From Ferirhizobium litorale (GTDB lineage Bacteria > Pseudomonadota > Alphaproteobacteria > Rhizobiales > Rhizobiaceae): a stretch of DNA of 64,000 bases. The position numbers were made by a program, and so were the translations under genes. Location of the stretch: the NCBI GenBank assembly GCA_030028905.1, contig JALDYZ010000006.1:124001-188000 (forward strand), given 5' to 3'. The notes beneath the pieces were generated by a model. That model searched no databases, was not told where the DNA came from, and worked only from the letters and a program-made list of their open reading frames with translations. Shown piece by piece: positions 18,037 through 29,121 of this stretch (positions within the stretch are counted from its first letter, which is position 1; the number at the start of each line of letters is the position of its first letter).

Positions 18037-18441
18037 ATGGCGGAGAAGCCCGTACTATGGGGTCCCGGCGAAGGCCGACACTACGACATGGGCGCGTTGC
18101 AGGCCGTCTTCAAGGCGGACGAGCGCGAGATTGGGGGGCGCTTCTCCATTTCCGAGTGGTGGCTGGAGCCGCGGCATGAGGGACCGGGCGCCCACAAGCA
18201 CGACGACAACGACGAAATCTTCTATGTGCTGGAGGGTGTCGCCTCCATCCTGATCGGCGATCAGTGGAAGCAAATGCCCAAGGGGGCGATGTGCATCATT
18301 CCGCGGGGCGTCATGCATGACTTTCGCAATGAGGGCCAGGTGCGCATGGGCCTCTTCAACGTCTTCCTGCCCGGACCCTTCGAGCAGATGATGCCGGAAA
18401 TCGTCGACTGGTATCGCGACAACCCGGCGCGACCGCTCTAG
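18037..18441 (+). CDS. Cupin-domain protein
   Basis: 134 residues from the ATG at 18037, preceded by GGGAG. A single cupin barrel with both motifs: GPGAHKHDDNDEIFYVLEG (metal ligands His, His, Glu) and KGAMCIIPRGVMHDFRN (last His). The domain binds a metal and could be an isomerase, dioxygenase or sensor; nothing more specific can be said. It is convergent with the RTX gene, 16 bases apart. Confidence 0.85.
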   Translation: MAEKPVLWGPGEGRHYDMGALQAVFKADEREIGGRFSISEWWLEPRHEGPGAHKHDDNDEIFYVLEGVASILIGDQWKQMPKGAMCIIPRGVMHDFRNEGQVRMGLFNVFLPGPFEQMMPEIVDWYRDNPARPL

Positions 18442-18457
18442 AGCGGGTCGCGATGCT

Positions 18458-19855
18458 TCAGAAGAAGCGGAAGTCGTCGACGTCTAGCGATGTTCCGGGG
18501 CTCAAGCTCGCAAAGACCACGGCATCCTCGCCGCCGCTGCCATCGGCATCGAAGAAGAGATAGCCCGAAGCCTTGTGATAGATGATGCGGTCGTCCGCAT
18601 CGAGCGCGGCCTTGCCCCTGACGAAGGTGTCCGCGTCCAGCGCGCCCGGCGCCATGCCGGCAAAGACCGCGCTGTCCAAGGCGATCGTGTCGTGGCTGGA
18701 GCGGAAGTCGAGGATCCTGTCGGCGTCTCCGCGACCGGGTTCGAGGTCGAAGACGAAGGTATCCTCGCCTGTGCCCCCGAGGAGCAGGTCGCGCCCGGCA
18801 CCGCCATTGACAACGTCATTCCCGGCACCGCCATGCAGGAAATCGTTTGCGGCCCCCCCGGCGATCTCGTCATCGCCCATGCCGCCGCGCAGAATGTCCT
18901 TGCCGGCGCCGCCGTCGAGAAAGTCATTGAACTGGCTGCCGACGACATGATCGTTGCCGCCCAGCGCAGCGACGAATACCGCATGATCGGACGGCTTGTA
19001 GTTGACCCAATCCTTGCGGTCAGTGAGATCGATGTGTTCGGCCGGTGGCGCAACGGTGATGGTGATGGTTGCGACCTCGCTGTTACCCTGGCCATCGGTG
19101 GCGTAGACCGTGAAGGTGTCGGTGCCGGTGAACCCGGCTGCCGGCGTGTAGTCGAACAGGTTCCCCTTCAGGAAACTTTGGTGATAGTGCAGGCTGCCGC
19201 CATACTGGCCCTGGGGGAACGGATAGTATCCGGCCTCGAACCGCGTTTCCTGTTCCACGGTGCCGTGATCCGGGCCATCGACGATAACGAAGCTCAAAAG
19301 ATCGAAATCGGCATCTGCTGCGCTGAACTTGATGTCGTCGAGCGATTGCCCCGGTGCGAGCGTGAACTTCATGTCGGCGACGGTGGGCGCATGATTGACG
19401 AAGGTATCGGGCTTGAGTGCGCCGTTCTCCAGGATAATCTGGTGCTGGCCGTACTGGGTGTTCTGGCCGCCAAAATATTCGTTCGCACCCTGGTAGGTAA
19501 TCGTTATGTCGTTCGGGCTTGCGGCGTTGATCGCGAGGATCCTCGTCGAGAGATAGGCAGCCTGCGCCGAGAGCGTGCGGATATAGTTGCCCTCGTTGTC
19601 GAACACCATGGTCTCGACGTTCGTAAACAGCTGGGTTCTGCCGTCATTGGTAAAGGTGGTGACGGTGAAGAACCCGTCGAAGACATCGACGGAAGCAATG
19701 TCGACCGAGCCGTACGGATAGTCGGAATGGGCACCTGTCGGACCGAGAACGTCACCGTCCGTTTCCCTGATGTCGAAGAGGACCGCATCAGGGCTCTGGT
19801 TGTTGACGTCTTCCCACACGGTAAGCTCACTGCCATTGCTCAATGTGGGCATCAT
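18458..19855 (-). CDS. RTX (hemolysin-type calcium-binding) secreted protein
   Basis: 465 residues without an N-terminal signal peptide. Residues 1 to about 150 are an unrecognised beta-rich domain; about 155-270 resemble a cadherin/Ig-like domain (FTGTDTFTVYATDGQG); residues about 315-368 are six consecutive RTX nonapeptides (GGAGKDILR, GGMGDDEIA, GGAANDFLH, GGAGNDVVN, GGAGRDLLL, GGTGEDTFV) that bind calcium. The last 97 residues (RILDFRSSHDTIALD and the end VDDFRFF) form the usual type I secretion tail. Export by an HlyBD/TolC-like system is inferred, but none is encoded in the window. No catalytic motif was found. Confidence 0.85.
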   Translation of the reverse strand: MMPTLSNGSELTVWEDVNNQSPDAVLFDIRETDGDVLGPTGAHSDYPYGSVDIASVDVFDGFFTVTTFTNDGRTQLFTNVETMVFDNEGNYIRTLSAQAAYLSTRILAINAASPNDITITYQGANEYFGGQNTQYGQHQIILENGALKPDTFVNHAPTVADMKFTLAPGQSLDDIKFSAADADFDLLSFVIVDGPDHGTVEQETRFEAGYYPFPQGQYGGSLHYHQSFLKGNLFDYTPAAGFTGTDTFTVYATDGQGNSEVATITITVAPPAEHIDLTDRKDWVNYKPSDHAVFVAALGGNDHVVGSQFNDFLDGGAGKDILRGGMGDDEIAGGAANDFLHGGAGNDVVNGGAGRDLLLGGTGEDTFVFDLEPGRGDADRILDFRSSHDTIALDSAVFAGMAPGALDADTFVRGKAALDADDRIIYHKASGYLFFDADGSGGEDAVVFASLSPGTSLDVDDFRFF

Positions 19856-20488
19856 ATCTTCCTTCGCTGCGGTACCTGGACGTCATTGCACGGGGGCAAG
19901 GTAACGCGACCCGGCGGGCGGTCAACCACGCGAAATTGTCGATGAGTTCGTGCAGGCAGCCGCCGACGGCCGCACCCGGCATCGCCGCTGCGGATTTGGT
20001 GCATGTCAGGACGGGGCGCTCGAAAGTACCTCGTATGAAAAATATAAGTGGCACTCTCCAGCGCCCCGTTCGGCGGTTTATGCCCGCGACTCGGCCTCTC
20101 TGCGGCGGGAGGTGGTGGAAACCACGCCGCGCCTTGTGCGCCACACAGGCACGCCTGGCCTTGGCTTCGGGGTCGGGCCGCCTCGATGAGGTCAGCCCGC
20201 TTGTCCCCTCGCCACCAGGGGAAGGCCATTTTCCGCGAACCCCGACACGCCTGGCCTGCGATCGCCCGGCGCGCCGGCGCCGGTCCCGCCTCGCCGGGCA
20301 CGCACACCCGGTGTATCCGACGACGGAACGGGAGAATTATAGGCAAGCGTTTGGACGAGGGGGAAAAGGTGAGGGGCAGGAAAATGATAAGCGGTTGATG
20401 GGATTTGGATATTTTTGCTGGGGCATGTCGCTGGCGCGACTTTGTCCACCGTCATGCCGGGCCTGAACCGGTGGCCCGAACCGCACAG

Positions 20489-20602
20489 GCAATGGTCGCC
20501 AAGGGCAAGCCGTTCAAAGTCATGATCATCGCCATCGCCCGCAAGATCCTCATCACGGCAAACGCCATTCTCAGGGACAAAACGATGTTCAAACCAACCT
20601 AA
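20489..20602 (+). pseudogene. IS110-family transposase, C-terminal remnant
   Basis: The last 37 codons before a TAA read AMVAKGKPFKVMIIAIARK then ILITANAILRDKTMFKPT, which match the highly conserved C-terminal tail of IS110/IS116/IS902 transposases (consensus from memory: GKP.KVA..A..RK.L..LNA..RD). The sequence upstream in the same frame has no transposase character, so only the very end survives. It marks an old insertion in this intergenic region. Confidence 0.65.
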
Positions 20603-20619
20603 CGAATACAGTTGCCAGC

Positions 20620-20639
20620 CACGGCGCGTCGGCGCCGTG
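20620..20639. repeat. Perfect palindrome after the IS remnant
   Basis: CACGGCGC-gtcg-GCGCCGTG, 8-bp perfect arms, 18 bases after the transposase remnant stop codon. Could be part of the element end or an unrelated hairpin. Confidence 0.5.
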
Positions 20640-20694
20640 AATGAACCGCTGGTGCGGGAAATAGTCTTTTGCGCGATGGACATCGCGCTGCTGG

Positions 20695-20715
20695 ATCCCG
20701 GATCTAGTCCGGGAT
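20695..20715. repeat. Palindromic interspersed repeat (ATCCCGGA/TCCGGGAT)
   Basis: 8-bp arms around TCTAG inside ggATCCCGGATCTAGTCCGGGATgac. From memory this motif is a common interspersed palindrome in rhizobial and other alphaproteobacterial intergenic DNA, and its translation (RHPGLDPGSS) often appears in spurious gene calls. Confidence 0.6.
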
Positions 20716-20778
20716 GACGGATGGTGGGGTATGAGGTCCGGGGTGACGGAGAGAGGGGCCAGGCCACTGTAACTGGCA

Positions 20779-20804
20779 AGACCCGCGGAGCGATCCGCGG
20801 GTCT
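20779..20804 (-). terminator. Hairpin after gcvP
   Basis: AGACCCGCGG-agcgat-CCGCGGGTCT, a perfect 10-bp stem 15 bases beyond the gcvP stop codon. There is no T-run after it on the minus strand, so it may act with Rho or mainly protect the mRNA 3' end. Confidence 0.55.
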
Positions 20805-20818
20805 CGTGCTTTACAGAT

Positions 20819-23682
<2,864 letters not shown>

Positions 23683-23683
<1 letters not shown>

Positions 23684-24045
23684 CAGGCGATGAGCTCCTT
23701 GTAGGCTGCTTCGTCGAGCAGCGCATCGGCATCGGCGGCATTGGCGAGCTTGAGCTTGAAGAACCAGCCGGCGCCTTGCGGTTCGGAATTGACCAGGGCC
23801 GGATCGGCGGTGATCGCTTCGTTGACTTCGGTGATCTCGCCGTCAAGCGGACAATAGACTTCGGAAGCCGCCTTGACCGATTCGACTGTTGCCGCGTCGT
23901 CTCCCTTGGAGAAGTTTGCGCCGACTTCCGGCAGTTCGACGAATACCAGGTCGCCGAGCTGCTCGGCCGCATGGGCGGTGATGCCGACGGTCGCGACACC
24001 GTTCTCGATTTTCAGCCATTCGTGTTCCGCGGTAAACTTGAGCAT
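23683..24045 (-). CDS. gcvH: Glycine cleavage system H protein
   Basis: 120 residues from the ATG at 24043-24045; longer in-frame extensions have no family match. GcvH shuttles the aminomethyl group on a lipoyl arm between P, T and L proteins. The lipoylated lysine lies in [19 protein letters not shown], and the N-terminus [17 protein letters not shown] is typical. It sits 26 bases after gcvT and overlaps gcvP by one base. LipA, encoded at 43.6 kb in this window, would supply the lipoyl group. Confidence 0.97.
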
Positions 24046-24071
24046 GGAAAATCCTCTCTCCAAAAGGGAAA

Positions 24072-25211
24072 TCAACGTTTGTAGGTGGGCGTGATGAAGG
24101 GCAGGGCGGCGACGGTAACCGGCAGGTACTTGCCGCGCACCTCCGCATAGACCTGGGTGCCGGGGGCGGAAATCTTCGTGGGCACGTAGCCCATGGCGAC
24201 CGGGGATTCGACGCTCGGGCCGAAGCCGCCGGAGGTCACTTCGCCAATCTCTTCGCGGCCTTCGGCATCCGCATAGAGCTTGGCATGGGCGCGCACCGGC
24301 GCCTTGCCTTCGGGCCTGAGACCGACACGGCGCCGGGCAGCACCGTTCTCGAGCTCGGAAAGGATGCGGTCTGCCCCCGGGAAACCGCCAGCACGCGCGC
24401 CGCCGTTGCGGCGTACTTTCTGTATCGCCCATTCCAGCGCCGCCTCGACCGGTGACGTCGTGGTGTCGATGTCGTTGCCATAGAGGCACAGTCCGGCTTC
24501 GAGCCGCAGCGAATCGCGCGCGCCAAGCCCGATCGGCATGACGTCGGGGTGTTCAAGCAGGCGGTTGACGATGTCGACCGCGTCGGCAGCGGGGATCGAA
24601 ATCTCAAAACCGTCCTCGCCGGAATAGCCGGAGCGGGAGACGAGGCAGGGCACGTCATGCAGGCTTACTTCGCGCACGTCCATGAACTTCATCTCGGCGA
24701 CATCGGCCCAAAGCTCGGCAAGCACCGCCTGTGCATGCGGGCCCTGAAGGGCAACCAGCGCCCGGTCGTCGAGCATGGTGACGTCGCAGGTGTCGGACAG
24801 GTTCTTCTGCAGGTGCGCGAAATCGGCGTCCTTGCAGCCGGCGTTGACAACGATGAAGAAATGGTCGCCCCGATTGGCAATCATCAGGTCGTCGAGGATC
24901 GTGCCGTTCTCGTCGGTGAGCAGCGAATACCGCTGGCGATCCTCCTTGAGACCGGCGACATCGACCGGCACCAGCTTTTCGAGCGCCAGAGCGGCATCGG
25001 TGTTGTTGCCGGAGCGCGCGCGGACGATGACCTGGCCCATATGCGACACGTCGAAGAGGCCGGCGCAAGCGCGCGTGTGCAGATGCTCCTTCATCACGCC
25101 GGCGGGATATTGAACCGGCATGTCGTAGCCCGCAAACGGCACCATGCGTGCACCAAGAGACAGATGTAGGGCGTGAAGCGGGGTTTGTCTGAGAGCTGAC
25201 GTGTCGTCCAA
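24072..25211 (-). CDS. gcvT: Glycine cleavage system T protein (aminomethyltransferase)
   Basis: 379 residues using a TTG start at 25209-25211. The TTG is supported by a strong GGAGG six bases upstream and by the absence of another start before the family N-terminus ([20 protein letters not shown]). The enzyme transfers the methylene group from GcvH to tetrahydrofolate. [33 protein letters not shown] and [15 protein letters not shown] are family segments. First gene of the gcvTHP operon, behind the glycine riboswitch. Confidence 0.96.
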   Translation of the reverse strand: MDDTSALRQTPLHALHLSLGARMVPFAGYDMPVQYPAGVMKEHLHTRACAGLFDVSHMGQVIVRARSGNNTDAALALEKLVPVDVAGLKEDRQRYSLLTDENGTILDDLMIANRGDHFFIVVNAGCKDADFAHLQKNLSDTCDVTMLDDRALVALQGPHAQAVLAELWADVAEMKFMDVREVSLHDVPCLVSRSGYSGEDGFEISIPAADAVDIVNRLLEHPDVMPIGLGARDSLRLEAGLCLYGNDIDTTTSPVEAALEWAIQKVRRNGGARAGGFPGADRILSELENGAARRRVGLRPEGKAPVRAHAKLYADAEGREEIGEVTSGGFGPSVESPVAMGYVPTKISAPGTQVYAEVRGKYLPVTVAALPFITPTYKR

Positions 25212-25267
25212 GGACGCCTCCGGGGTTTGCGCGTTGCGCGCGGGCTCATTTTCCGACGACTAGCGCC

Positions 25268-25436
25268 GTGGCTTCGAGCCCCCTCTGTCCGTTCGCCTGA
25301 GATTGTTATCCCTTCGGCGGGCGCCTTCATTCGAAGCCACCTCTCTCCAGAGTTTTCCGGTATCCCGCTGGTCCTTTCGCCTGAGAGTTTCCGGGGCGGT
25401 TGCTCCTTCGGCACCGGATCGAACCGGTTTCTCCCA
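25268..25436 (-). promoter_or_regulatory. Tandem glycine riboswitch upstream of gcvT
   Basis: On the minus strand two glycine aptamers follow each other. The first (about 25436-25343) contains GGGAGA, CGAAGGAGCAA, CTCTCAGGCGAAAGGACC and CTGGAGAGA. The second (about 25340-25268) contains CCGAAGGGATAACA, TCTCAGGCGAACGGACAGAG and is closed by a perfect 10-bp helix (GTGGCTTCGA/TCGAAGCCAC). The aptamers lie about 56 bases before the gcvT start. Glycine binding would switch on the cleavage operon; the expression platform is not obvious. Confidence 0.93.
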
Positions 25437-25584
25437 ACAAGATGGCGCCCATTATCTGTGATGGGGGGGTGTTGGCAAGAGCCAAATGTCGTTACCAGCC
25501 AAATTCTTGTCGCACCGGTGCGCGCGCGGCGGCTGGTGCTCGGGCCGCGAGCCTCCTTAACGGCAGAGGGCGACCGGGCCCGGC

Positions 25585-25779
25585 CTAGTCGGAGGATTTG
25601 TCAACCCGATCCGGCAGGTTCTTGCGCTTGGTCTCCGCCAACTCCTCCAGTTCCTTCTCCGTCATGCTTTCTTCCATCTCGCGGGAAGCACCCTTCAGTT
25701 CCGATTTCTTGATCTCACCGCGTTTGGCCGCCAGAGCCGCACCGGCCGCTTTTTGCTGGGCTTTCGATTTCGCAGGCAT
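25585..25779 (-). CDS. DUF3008 family small basic protein
   Basis: 64 residues, rich in Lys, Glu and Ala. From memory the pattern PAKSKAQQKAAGAALAAKRG followed by LKGASREMEESM and LEELAETKRKNLP is the DUF3008 family of Proteobacteria, function unknown. It has no membrane segment and is predicted to be helical and largely soluble. Confidence 0.85.
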   Translation of the reverse strand: MPAKSKAQQKAAGAALAAKRGEIKKSELKGASREMEESMTEKELEELAETKRKNLPDRVDKSSD

Positions 25780-25852
25780 GGGTTCCCTCCATGATTCGGC
25801 AGGTTGGCGTCGATGCGGGGAGGAACGGCGAGACCGGGCGCAATGTTCCGGT

Positions 25853-25897
25853 AAAAAGCAAGGGCCGCAGGAGCTGTCATGCTCCTGCGGCCCTTGC
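25853..25897 (-). terminator. Strong intrinsic terminator
   Basis: Perfect 17-bp stem (GCAAGGGCCGCAGGAGC at 25858-25874, loop TGTCAT, complementary arm 25881-25897). On the minus strand it is followed by TTTTTAC, so it ends the small gene at 25917-26192. Confidence 0.9.
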
Positions 25898-25916
25898 CGT
25901 TGATCGCGCCTTTGTA

Positions 25917-26192
25917 TCAGGCGCCTGCTTCGTTGTAAGCGTCCATAACTTCCTTGAGCGAAGCCTGCCGCTGATGGCTCGACCCCGATGTCAGAAAGTA
26001 GAGTGCAAGTGATGGCGGTTTGATGACGTTGACCAGCGCCTTGACGTGGTTGTCCGTGCTTTTCGCCGCTTCTTCGTGCAGCATGCGGGTTTGTTCGTAC
26101 TGCAACGTGTTTCCCGAAACCCTTTGCGAAGGCTTTAATGTCTCCATCGCGTAGGCGGCTGTATTTGCAGAAACTGTTACTACTTGTGTCAT
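25917..26192 (-). CDS. Unknown small protein, 91 residues
   Basis: Read from the ATG at 26190-26192 (MTQVVTVSANTAAYAMETLK); an alternative start at 26201 adds three residues. I do not recognise the family. The chain is probably mostly helical, has a polar middle (YEQTRMLHEEAAKSTDNHVK) and a more hydrophobic stretch (PPSLALYFLT), and has no cysteine, signal peptide or clear membrane helix. A strong terminator after it and a 175-base gap upstream argue that it is a real single gene. The FNR/FixK box at 26303-26316 lies in its upstream region but is better placed for the divergent flavodoxin gene. Confidence 0.6.
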   Translation of the reverse strand: MTQVVTVSANTAAYAMETLKPSQRVSGNTLQYEQTRMLHEEAAKSTDNHVKALVNVIKPPSLALYFLTSGSSHQRQASLKEVMDAYNEAGA

Positions 26193-26302
26193 TCTTAACA
26201 CCGGAATGATAGAAATTGTGGATGATAATAGCGACGATTTACGCAGGACCGCTTAAACTGAGCGCTCGTATTTTATTAGACGTTTATCTTCCGCATCCGT
26301 GC

Positions 26303-26316
26303 TTGATGGAGATCAA
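26303..26316 (+). promoter_or_regulatory. Perfect FNR/FixK box before the flavodoxin gene
   Basis: TTGAT-GGAG-ATCAA is an exact match to the FNR/FixK consensus TTGAT-N4-ATCAA. A possible -10 (TATGCT, 26341-26346) puts a start site near 26352, so the box centre is about 42 bases upstream, the classic activating (class II) position. It predicts induction of the downstream gene under low oxygen. Confidence 0.7.
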
Positions 26317-26367
26317 GGCAAGACGCAACTGCTCATCCACTATGCTTGCCGCAGATGGGAGGTGGTG

Positions 26368-26904
26368 ATGACTGTTCTTGTTGGATATACGACCGTGGAA
26401 GGCCAGACGAGGCGGATCGCAGAGGCCATCGCCAAACGGATCGAAGCGAAAGGCGAACGCGTAGCGCTGCTCGATATTGGCTCGAATGCCGAGTACGAGT
26501 TGGAAAGGCCGCGCGCAGTCATCCTATGCGCACCTGTTCACACCGGGAGCTATCCCCAGCCGTTCCGAAGGTTTGTCGCGCAGGAAAAGGATTGGCTGAA
26601 CGCGCTCGACAGCGCGCTCGTTTCTGTCTCGTTGCTAATCACCAGCCACGACGCGGAGGAGAAGGCCGAGGCGATGAACTATCCGGATGCACTGATCGCC
26701 GAAAGCGGCTGGCTGCCGCGGCAGGTACACCACGCGGCCGGTGCGCTGAAATTTGCCGAGTACGACTTTTTCAAGCGCTGGATGGCGCGGCGGGTTCTTG
26801 CGAAGGACCGATCTTCCGGCAAGGCGACGGTCGATCACGAGTTCACCGACTGGAAGGCGCTTGAAGGATTCGTCGACGAGTTCTTGGCGACAACCGGCTG
26901 CTGA
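26368..26904 (+). CDS. HemG-like flavodoxin-domain protein
   Basis: 178 residues from the ATG at 26368, which follows GGGAGG. N-terminal FMN-binding loop TTVEGQTRRIAEAIA, then VILCAPVHTGSYPQPFRRFV, and the C-terminal extension (YDFFKRWMARRVL) resembles HemG, the quinone-dependent protoporphyrinogen oxidase of heme synthesis that works without oxygen. The HemG assignment is from memory of the family; other flavodoxin-like reductases are possible. The upstream FNR/FixK box fits a role under low oxygen. Confidence 0.8.
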   Translation: MTVLVGYTTVEGQTRRIAEAIAKRIEAKGERVALLDIGSNAEYELERPRAVILCAPVHTGSYPQPFRRFVAQEKDWLNALDSALVSVSLLITSHDAEEKAEAMNYPDALIAESGWLPRQVHHAAGALKFAEYDFFKRWMARRVLAKDRSSGKATVDHEFTDWKALEGFVDEFLATTGC

Positions 26905-26956
26905 GCGATGATCGCGCACCTTGTCGCTGCCGACGGGCTGCGCTAGAACCGGCGTC

Positions 26957-27334
26957 ATGTTTCAAGTTTTGCTTGTGGCCCTCGGTGGGGCGGTCGGTTC
27001 AGTTTTCCGTTTTCTGGTGGGCGAAGCAACGCTTCGGCTCGTGGGACACGGGTTCCCGTGGGGAACGCTGATCGTCAATATCGTCGGGTCGTTCCTGATC
27101 GGGGTGTTTGCCGAACTCATCGTCATCAAGTTTGACGGTTCCGTTCAGGTGCGCCTGTTCCTGATCACCGGCATCCTCGGCGGGTTCACAACTTTTTCGG
27201 CGTTTTCGCTCGAAACCGCGGCACTCATGGAGAATGGCTCCGGCCTGTCCGCATTGGGTTATTTGGCCTTGAGCGTCGGTTTTTCGCTGGCGGCCGTTTT
27301 TGCAGGACTTGCCTTGATGCGGGCTTTGGTCTGA
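26957..27334 (+). CDS. crcB: Fluoride ion channel CrcB/Fluc
   Basis: 125 residues from the ATG at 26957; an upstream in-frame start has no family support. Four hydrophobic segments and the family signatures GGAVGSVFRFLVGE, WGTLIVNIVGSFLIG and GGFTTFSAFSLETAALM, the last holding the phenylalanine/threonine box of the pore. Exports fluoride as a dual-topology dimer. The 52 bases upstream are too short for a crcB riboswitch. It follows the flavodoxin gene by 52 bases and may be read through from it. Confidence 0.95.
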   Translation: MFQVLLVALGGAVGSVFRFLVGEATLRLVGHGFPWGTLIVNIVGSFLIGVFAELIVIKFDGSVQVRLFLITGILGGFTTFSAFSLETAALMENGSGLSALGYLALSVGFSLAAVFAGLALMRALV

Positions 27335-27466
27335 CGCCGAAAGCATCCGCGAAGATCCGGGTTGTCGATTCCGGTTTCCTCTTTTGGCAAAAATGATCTA
27401 AAGCCTGCAAAAAGCGCGCGGGCGCCAATATCGATGTCCGCCTCCCGAACGAACGAAAGACGTGGC

Positions 27467-28462
27467 ATGGCGGGTATCGAGCACATCAAGGTGGACGCGG
27501 ACGAGGCGGGTATGCGCCTCGACCGGTGGTTCAAGTCGCACTATCCGGGGCTCGGCTTCGGCCAGTTGCAGAAGCTGCTACGCTCGGGCCAGGTCCGCGT
27601 CGACGGTGGCCGGGTGAAAACCGACACCCGGGTGCAGCCGGGGCAGATGATCCGCATCCCGCCACTGGACGTCGATTCCAAGGGTGGCAAGACCGGTCCG
27701 ATCGCCGGCAAGGAACTGAAGCATGCTGGCGATGCCGAACTGCTCGCCCGAATGCTGTTGCACGAGGACGACAAGGTGTTCGTCCTCAACAAGCCGGCCG
27801 GCCTTGCCGTGCAGGGCGGTTCGGGCGTTCACAGGCATATCGACAAGATGCTCGAGGCCTGGACCAGCCCGAAGGGCGAGAAGCCGCGCCTTGTTCATCG
27901 CCTCGACCGCGATACGTCGGGAGTTCTCGTTGTTGCCCGCACCCGCGGCGCAGCGCAGAAACTCACCGCCGCCTTCCGCGAGCGCGACACCAAGAAGACA
28001 TACTGGGCACTGGTGAAAGGCGTTCCGCGCAAACGCGAGGACAGGATCTCGACCTGGTTGGTCAAGGAACAGACCCCGGACGGTGATCGCATGCGTATCG
28101 CAAAGCATGGCGAGGACGGGGCAGATCACGCCGTCTCCTTCTACCGGGTTGTGGAACAGGCGGGACAGAATTTCGCCTGGCTGGAAATGGAACCCTATAC
28201 CGGCCGGACCCACCAGCTTCGCGTCCACGCTGCCCACATAGGCCATCACATCATCGGCGATCCGAAATATTTCGAGGCAGACGTCAACTGGGACTTCCCG
28301 GGCGGCGTTCAGAACCGGCTGCATCTGCATGCCCGCCATATCGACATCCCGCATCCGTCGGGCGGACGGCTCAAGGTAACCGCGCCGATGCCGCCGCACA
28401 TGGTACAAAGCTGGAACCTGTTCGGCTTCGACCAGAATGCCGCCGACGAGGACGACGAATGA
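27467..28462 (+). CDS. rluC: 23S rRNA pseudouridine synthase, RluC type
   Basis: 331 residues from the ATG at 27467. An N-terminal S4 domain (AGMRLDRWFKSHYPGLGFG then LQKLLRSGQVRVDGG) is followed by the RluA/RluC catalytic domain with VHRLDRDTSGVLVVAR (catalytic Asp) and GRTHQLRVHAAHIGH. It converts uridines of 23S rRNA to pseudouridine; RluC is the likely subgroup but RluA/RluD are not excluded by sequence alone. It overlaps the HAD gene by 4 bases. Confidence 0.9.
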   Translation: MAGIEHIKVDADEAGMRLDRWFKSHYPGLGFGQLQKLLRSGQVRVDGGRVKTDTRVQPGQMIRIPPLDVDSKGGKTGPIAGKELKHAGDAELLARMLLHEDDKVFVLNKPAGLAVQGGSGVHRHIDKMLEAWTSPKGEKPRLVHRLDRDTSGVLVVARTRGAAQKLTAAFRERDTKKTYWALVKGVPRKREDRISTWLVKEQTPDGDRMRIAKHGEDGADHAVSFYRVVEQAGQNFAWLEMEPYTGRTHQLRVHAAHIGHHIIGDPKYFEADVNWDFPGGVQNRLHLHARHIDIPHPSGGRLKVTAPMPPHMVQSWNLFGFDQNAADEDDE

Positions 28463-29112
28463 GGCTGGTGCTTTTCGATTGCGACGGCACGCTCGTCGAC
28501 AGCGCGCGGCTCATCCACGAGGTGATGGCGCGCACCTTCGTCGAGTTCGGTTTTATGCGCCCCGATATTTCCGAAACAAAGGCGATCATCGGACTGACGC
28601 TGGACGTTGCGATTGCCCGCATGCAGGGCAAGGCCGAAGTCGATGCCGAAGCGCGGGCGATGATGATGCACTACAAATCGATCTATGGCACCGTGCGATC
28701 CGAGGCCGGTTTTCAGGAGGCACTCTTCGAGGGCATAGCGGGTGTGATCGACAACCTCGCCAGACGGGACGAACTGCTGATCGGTGCCGTTACGGGCAAG
28801 TCGCGCCGAGGCCTCGACCTGATGCTCGATGCCCATGGCTTCCGGCCGCATTTCATCGTCTCGCGGACCGCCGATGATTGCCCGTCGAAGCCGCATCCGG
28901 CGATGGTGACCGAGTGCTGCCATGAGACCGGAACGGATATCCATGATACGATCGTGATCGGCGACGCGATCTACGACATGATGATGGCGAAGGCTGCGGG
29001 TGCCAGAGCGATTGGCGTTTCCTGGGGCTATGCCTCTGTCGAAGCCCTGGGCGCCGCGGGCGCCGATGCCATCGCCCACCACCCGACCGACCTGCTTGCC
29101 CATATTGTGTGA
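28459..29112 (+). CDS. HAD-superfamily hydrolase (phosphoglycolate-phosphatase-like)
   Basis: 217 residues. Motif I FDCDGTLVDSA (nucleophile and acid Asp), motif II GAVTGKSRRG, motif III lysine in CPSKPHPAM and motif IV GDAIYDMMMAKAAG are all present, with an alpha-helical cap between motifs I and II, as in subfamily IA phosphatases. Substrate unknown. It is coupled to rluC (ATGA overlap) and is followed by the ATP12 gene 9 bases later. Confidence 0.9.
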   Translation: MRLVLFDCDGTLVDSARLIHEVMARTFVEFGFMRPDISETKAIIGLTLDVAIARMQGKAEVDAEARAMMMHYKSIYGTVRSEAGFQEALFEGIAGVIDNLARRDELLIGAVTGKSRRGLDLMLDAHGFRPHFIVSRTADDCPSKPHPAMVTECCHETGTDIHDTIVIGDAIYDMMMAKAAGARAIGVSWGYASVEALGAAGADAIAHHPTDLLAHIV

Positions 29113-29121
29113 GGACTACCC

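Larger units (their letters stand above)
19856..20818. other. Long non-coding stretch with repeats and an IS remnant
   Basis: About 960 bases between the RTX gene and gcvP with no convincing intact gene. It holds an IS110-type transposase tail, at least two perfect palindromes, an imperfect copy of a G+C-rich interspersed repeat (short hairpin TCCCCT/AGGGGA at 20204-20222) and a hairpin after gcvP. The open frames here are overlapping, low-complexity and lack family character. Confidence 0.7.

Noticed and set aside
19860-20480. Several overlapping plus-strand frames between the RTX gene and the IS remnant
   Set aside because: Arg/Pro-rich, mutually overlapping, no start signals, and partly translated interspersed repeats.
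26905-26956. Fluoride riboswitch before crcB
   Set aside because: Only 52 bases separate the genes and none of the conserved crcB-motif segments is visible.
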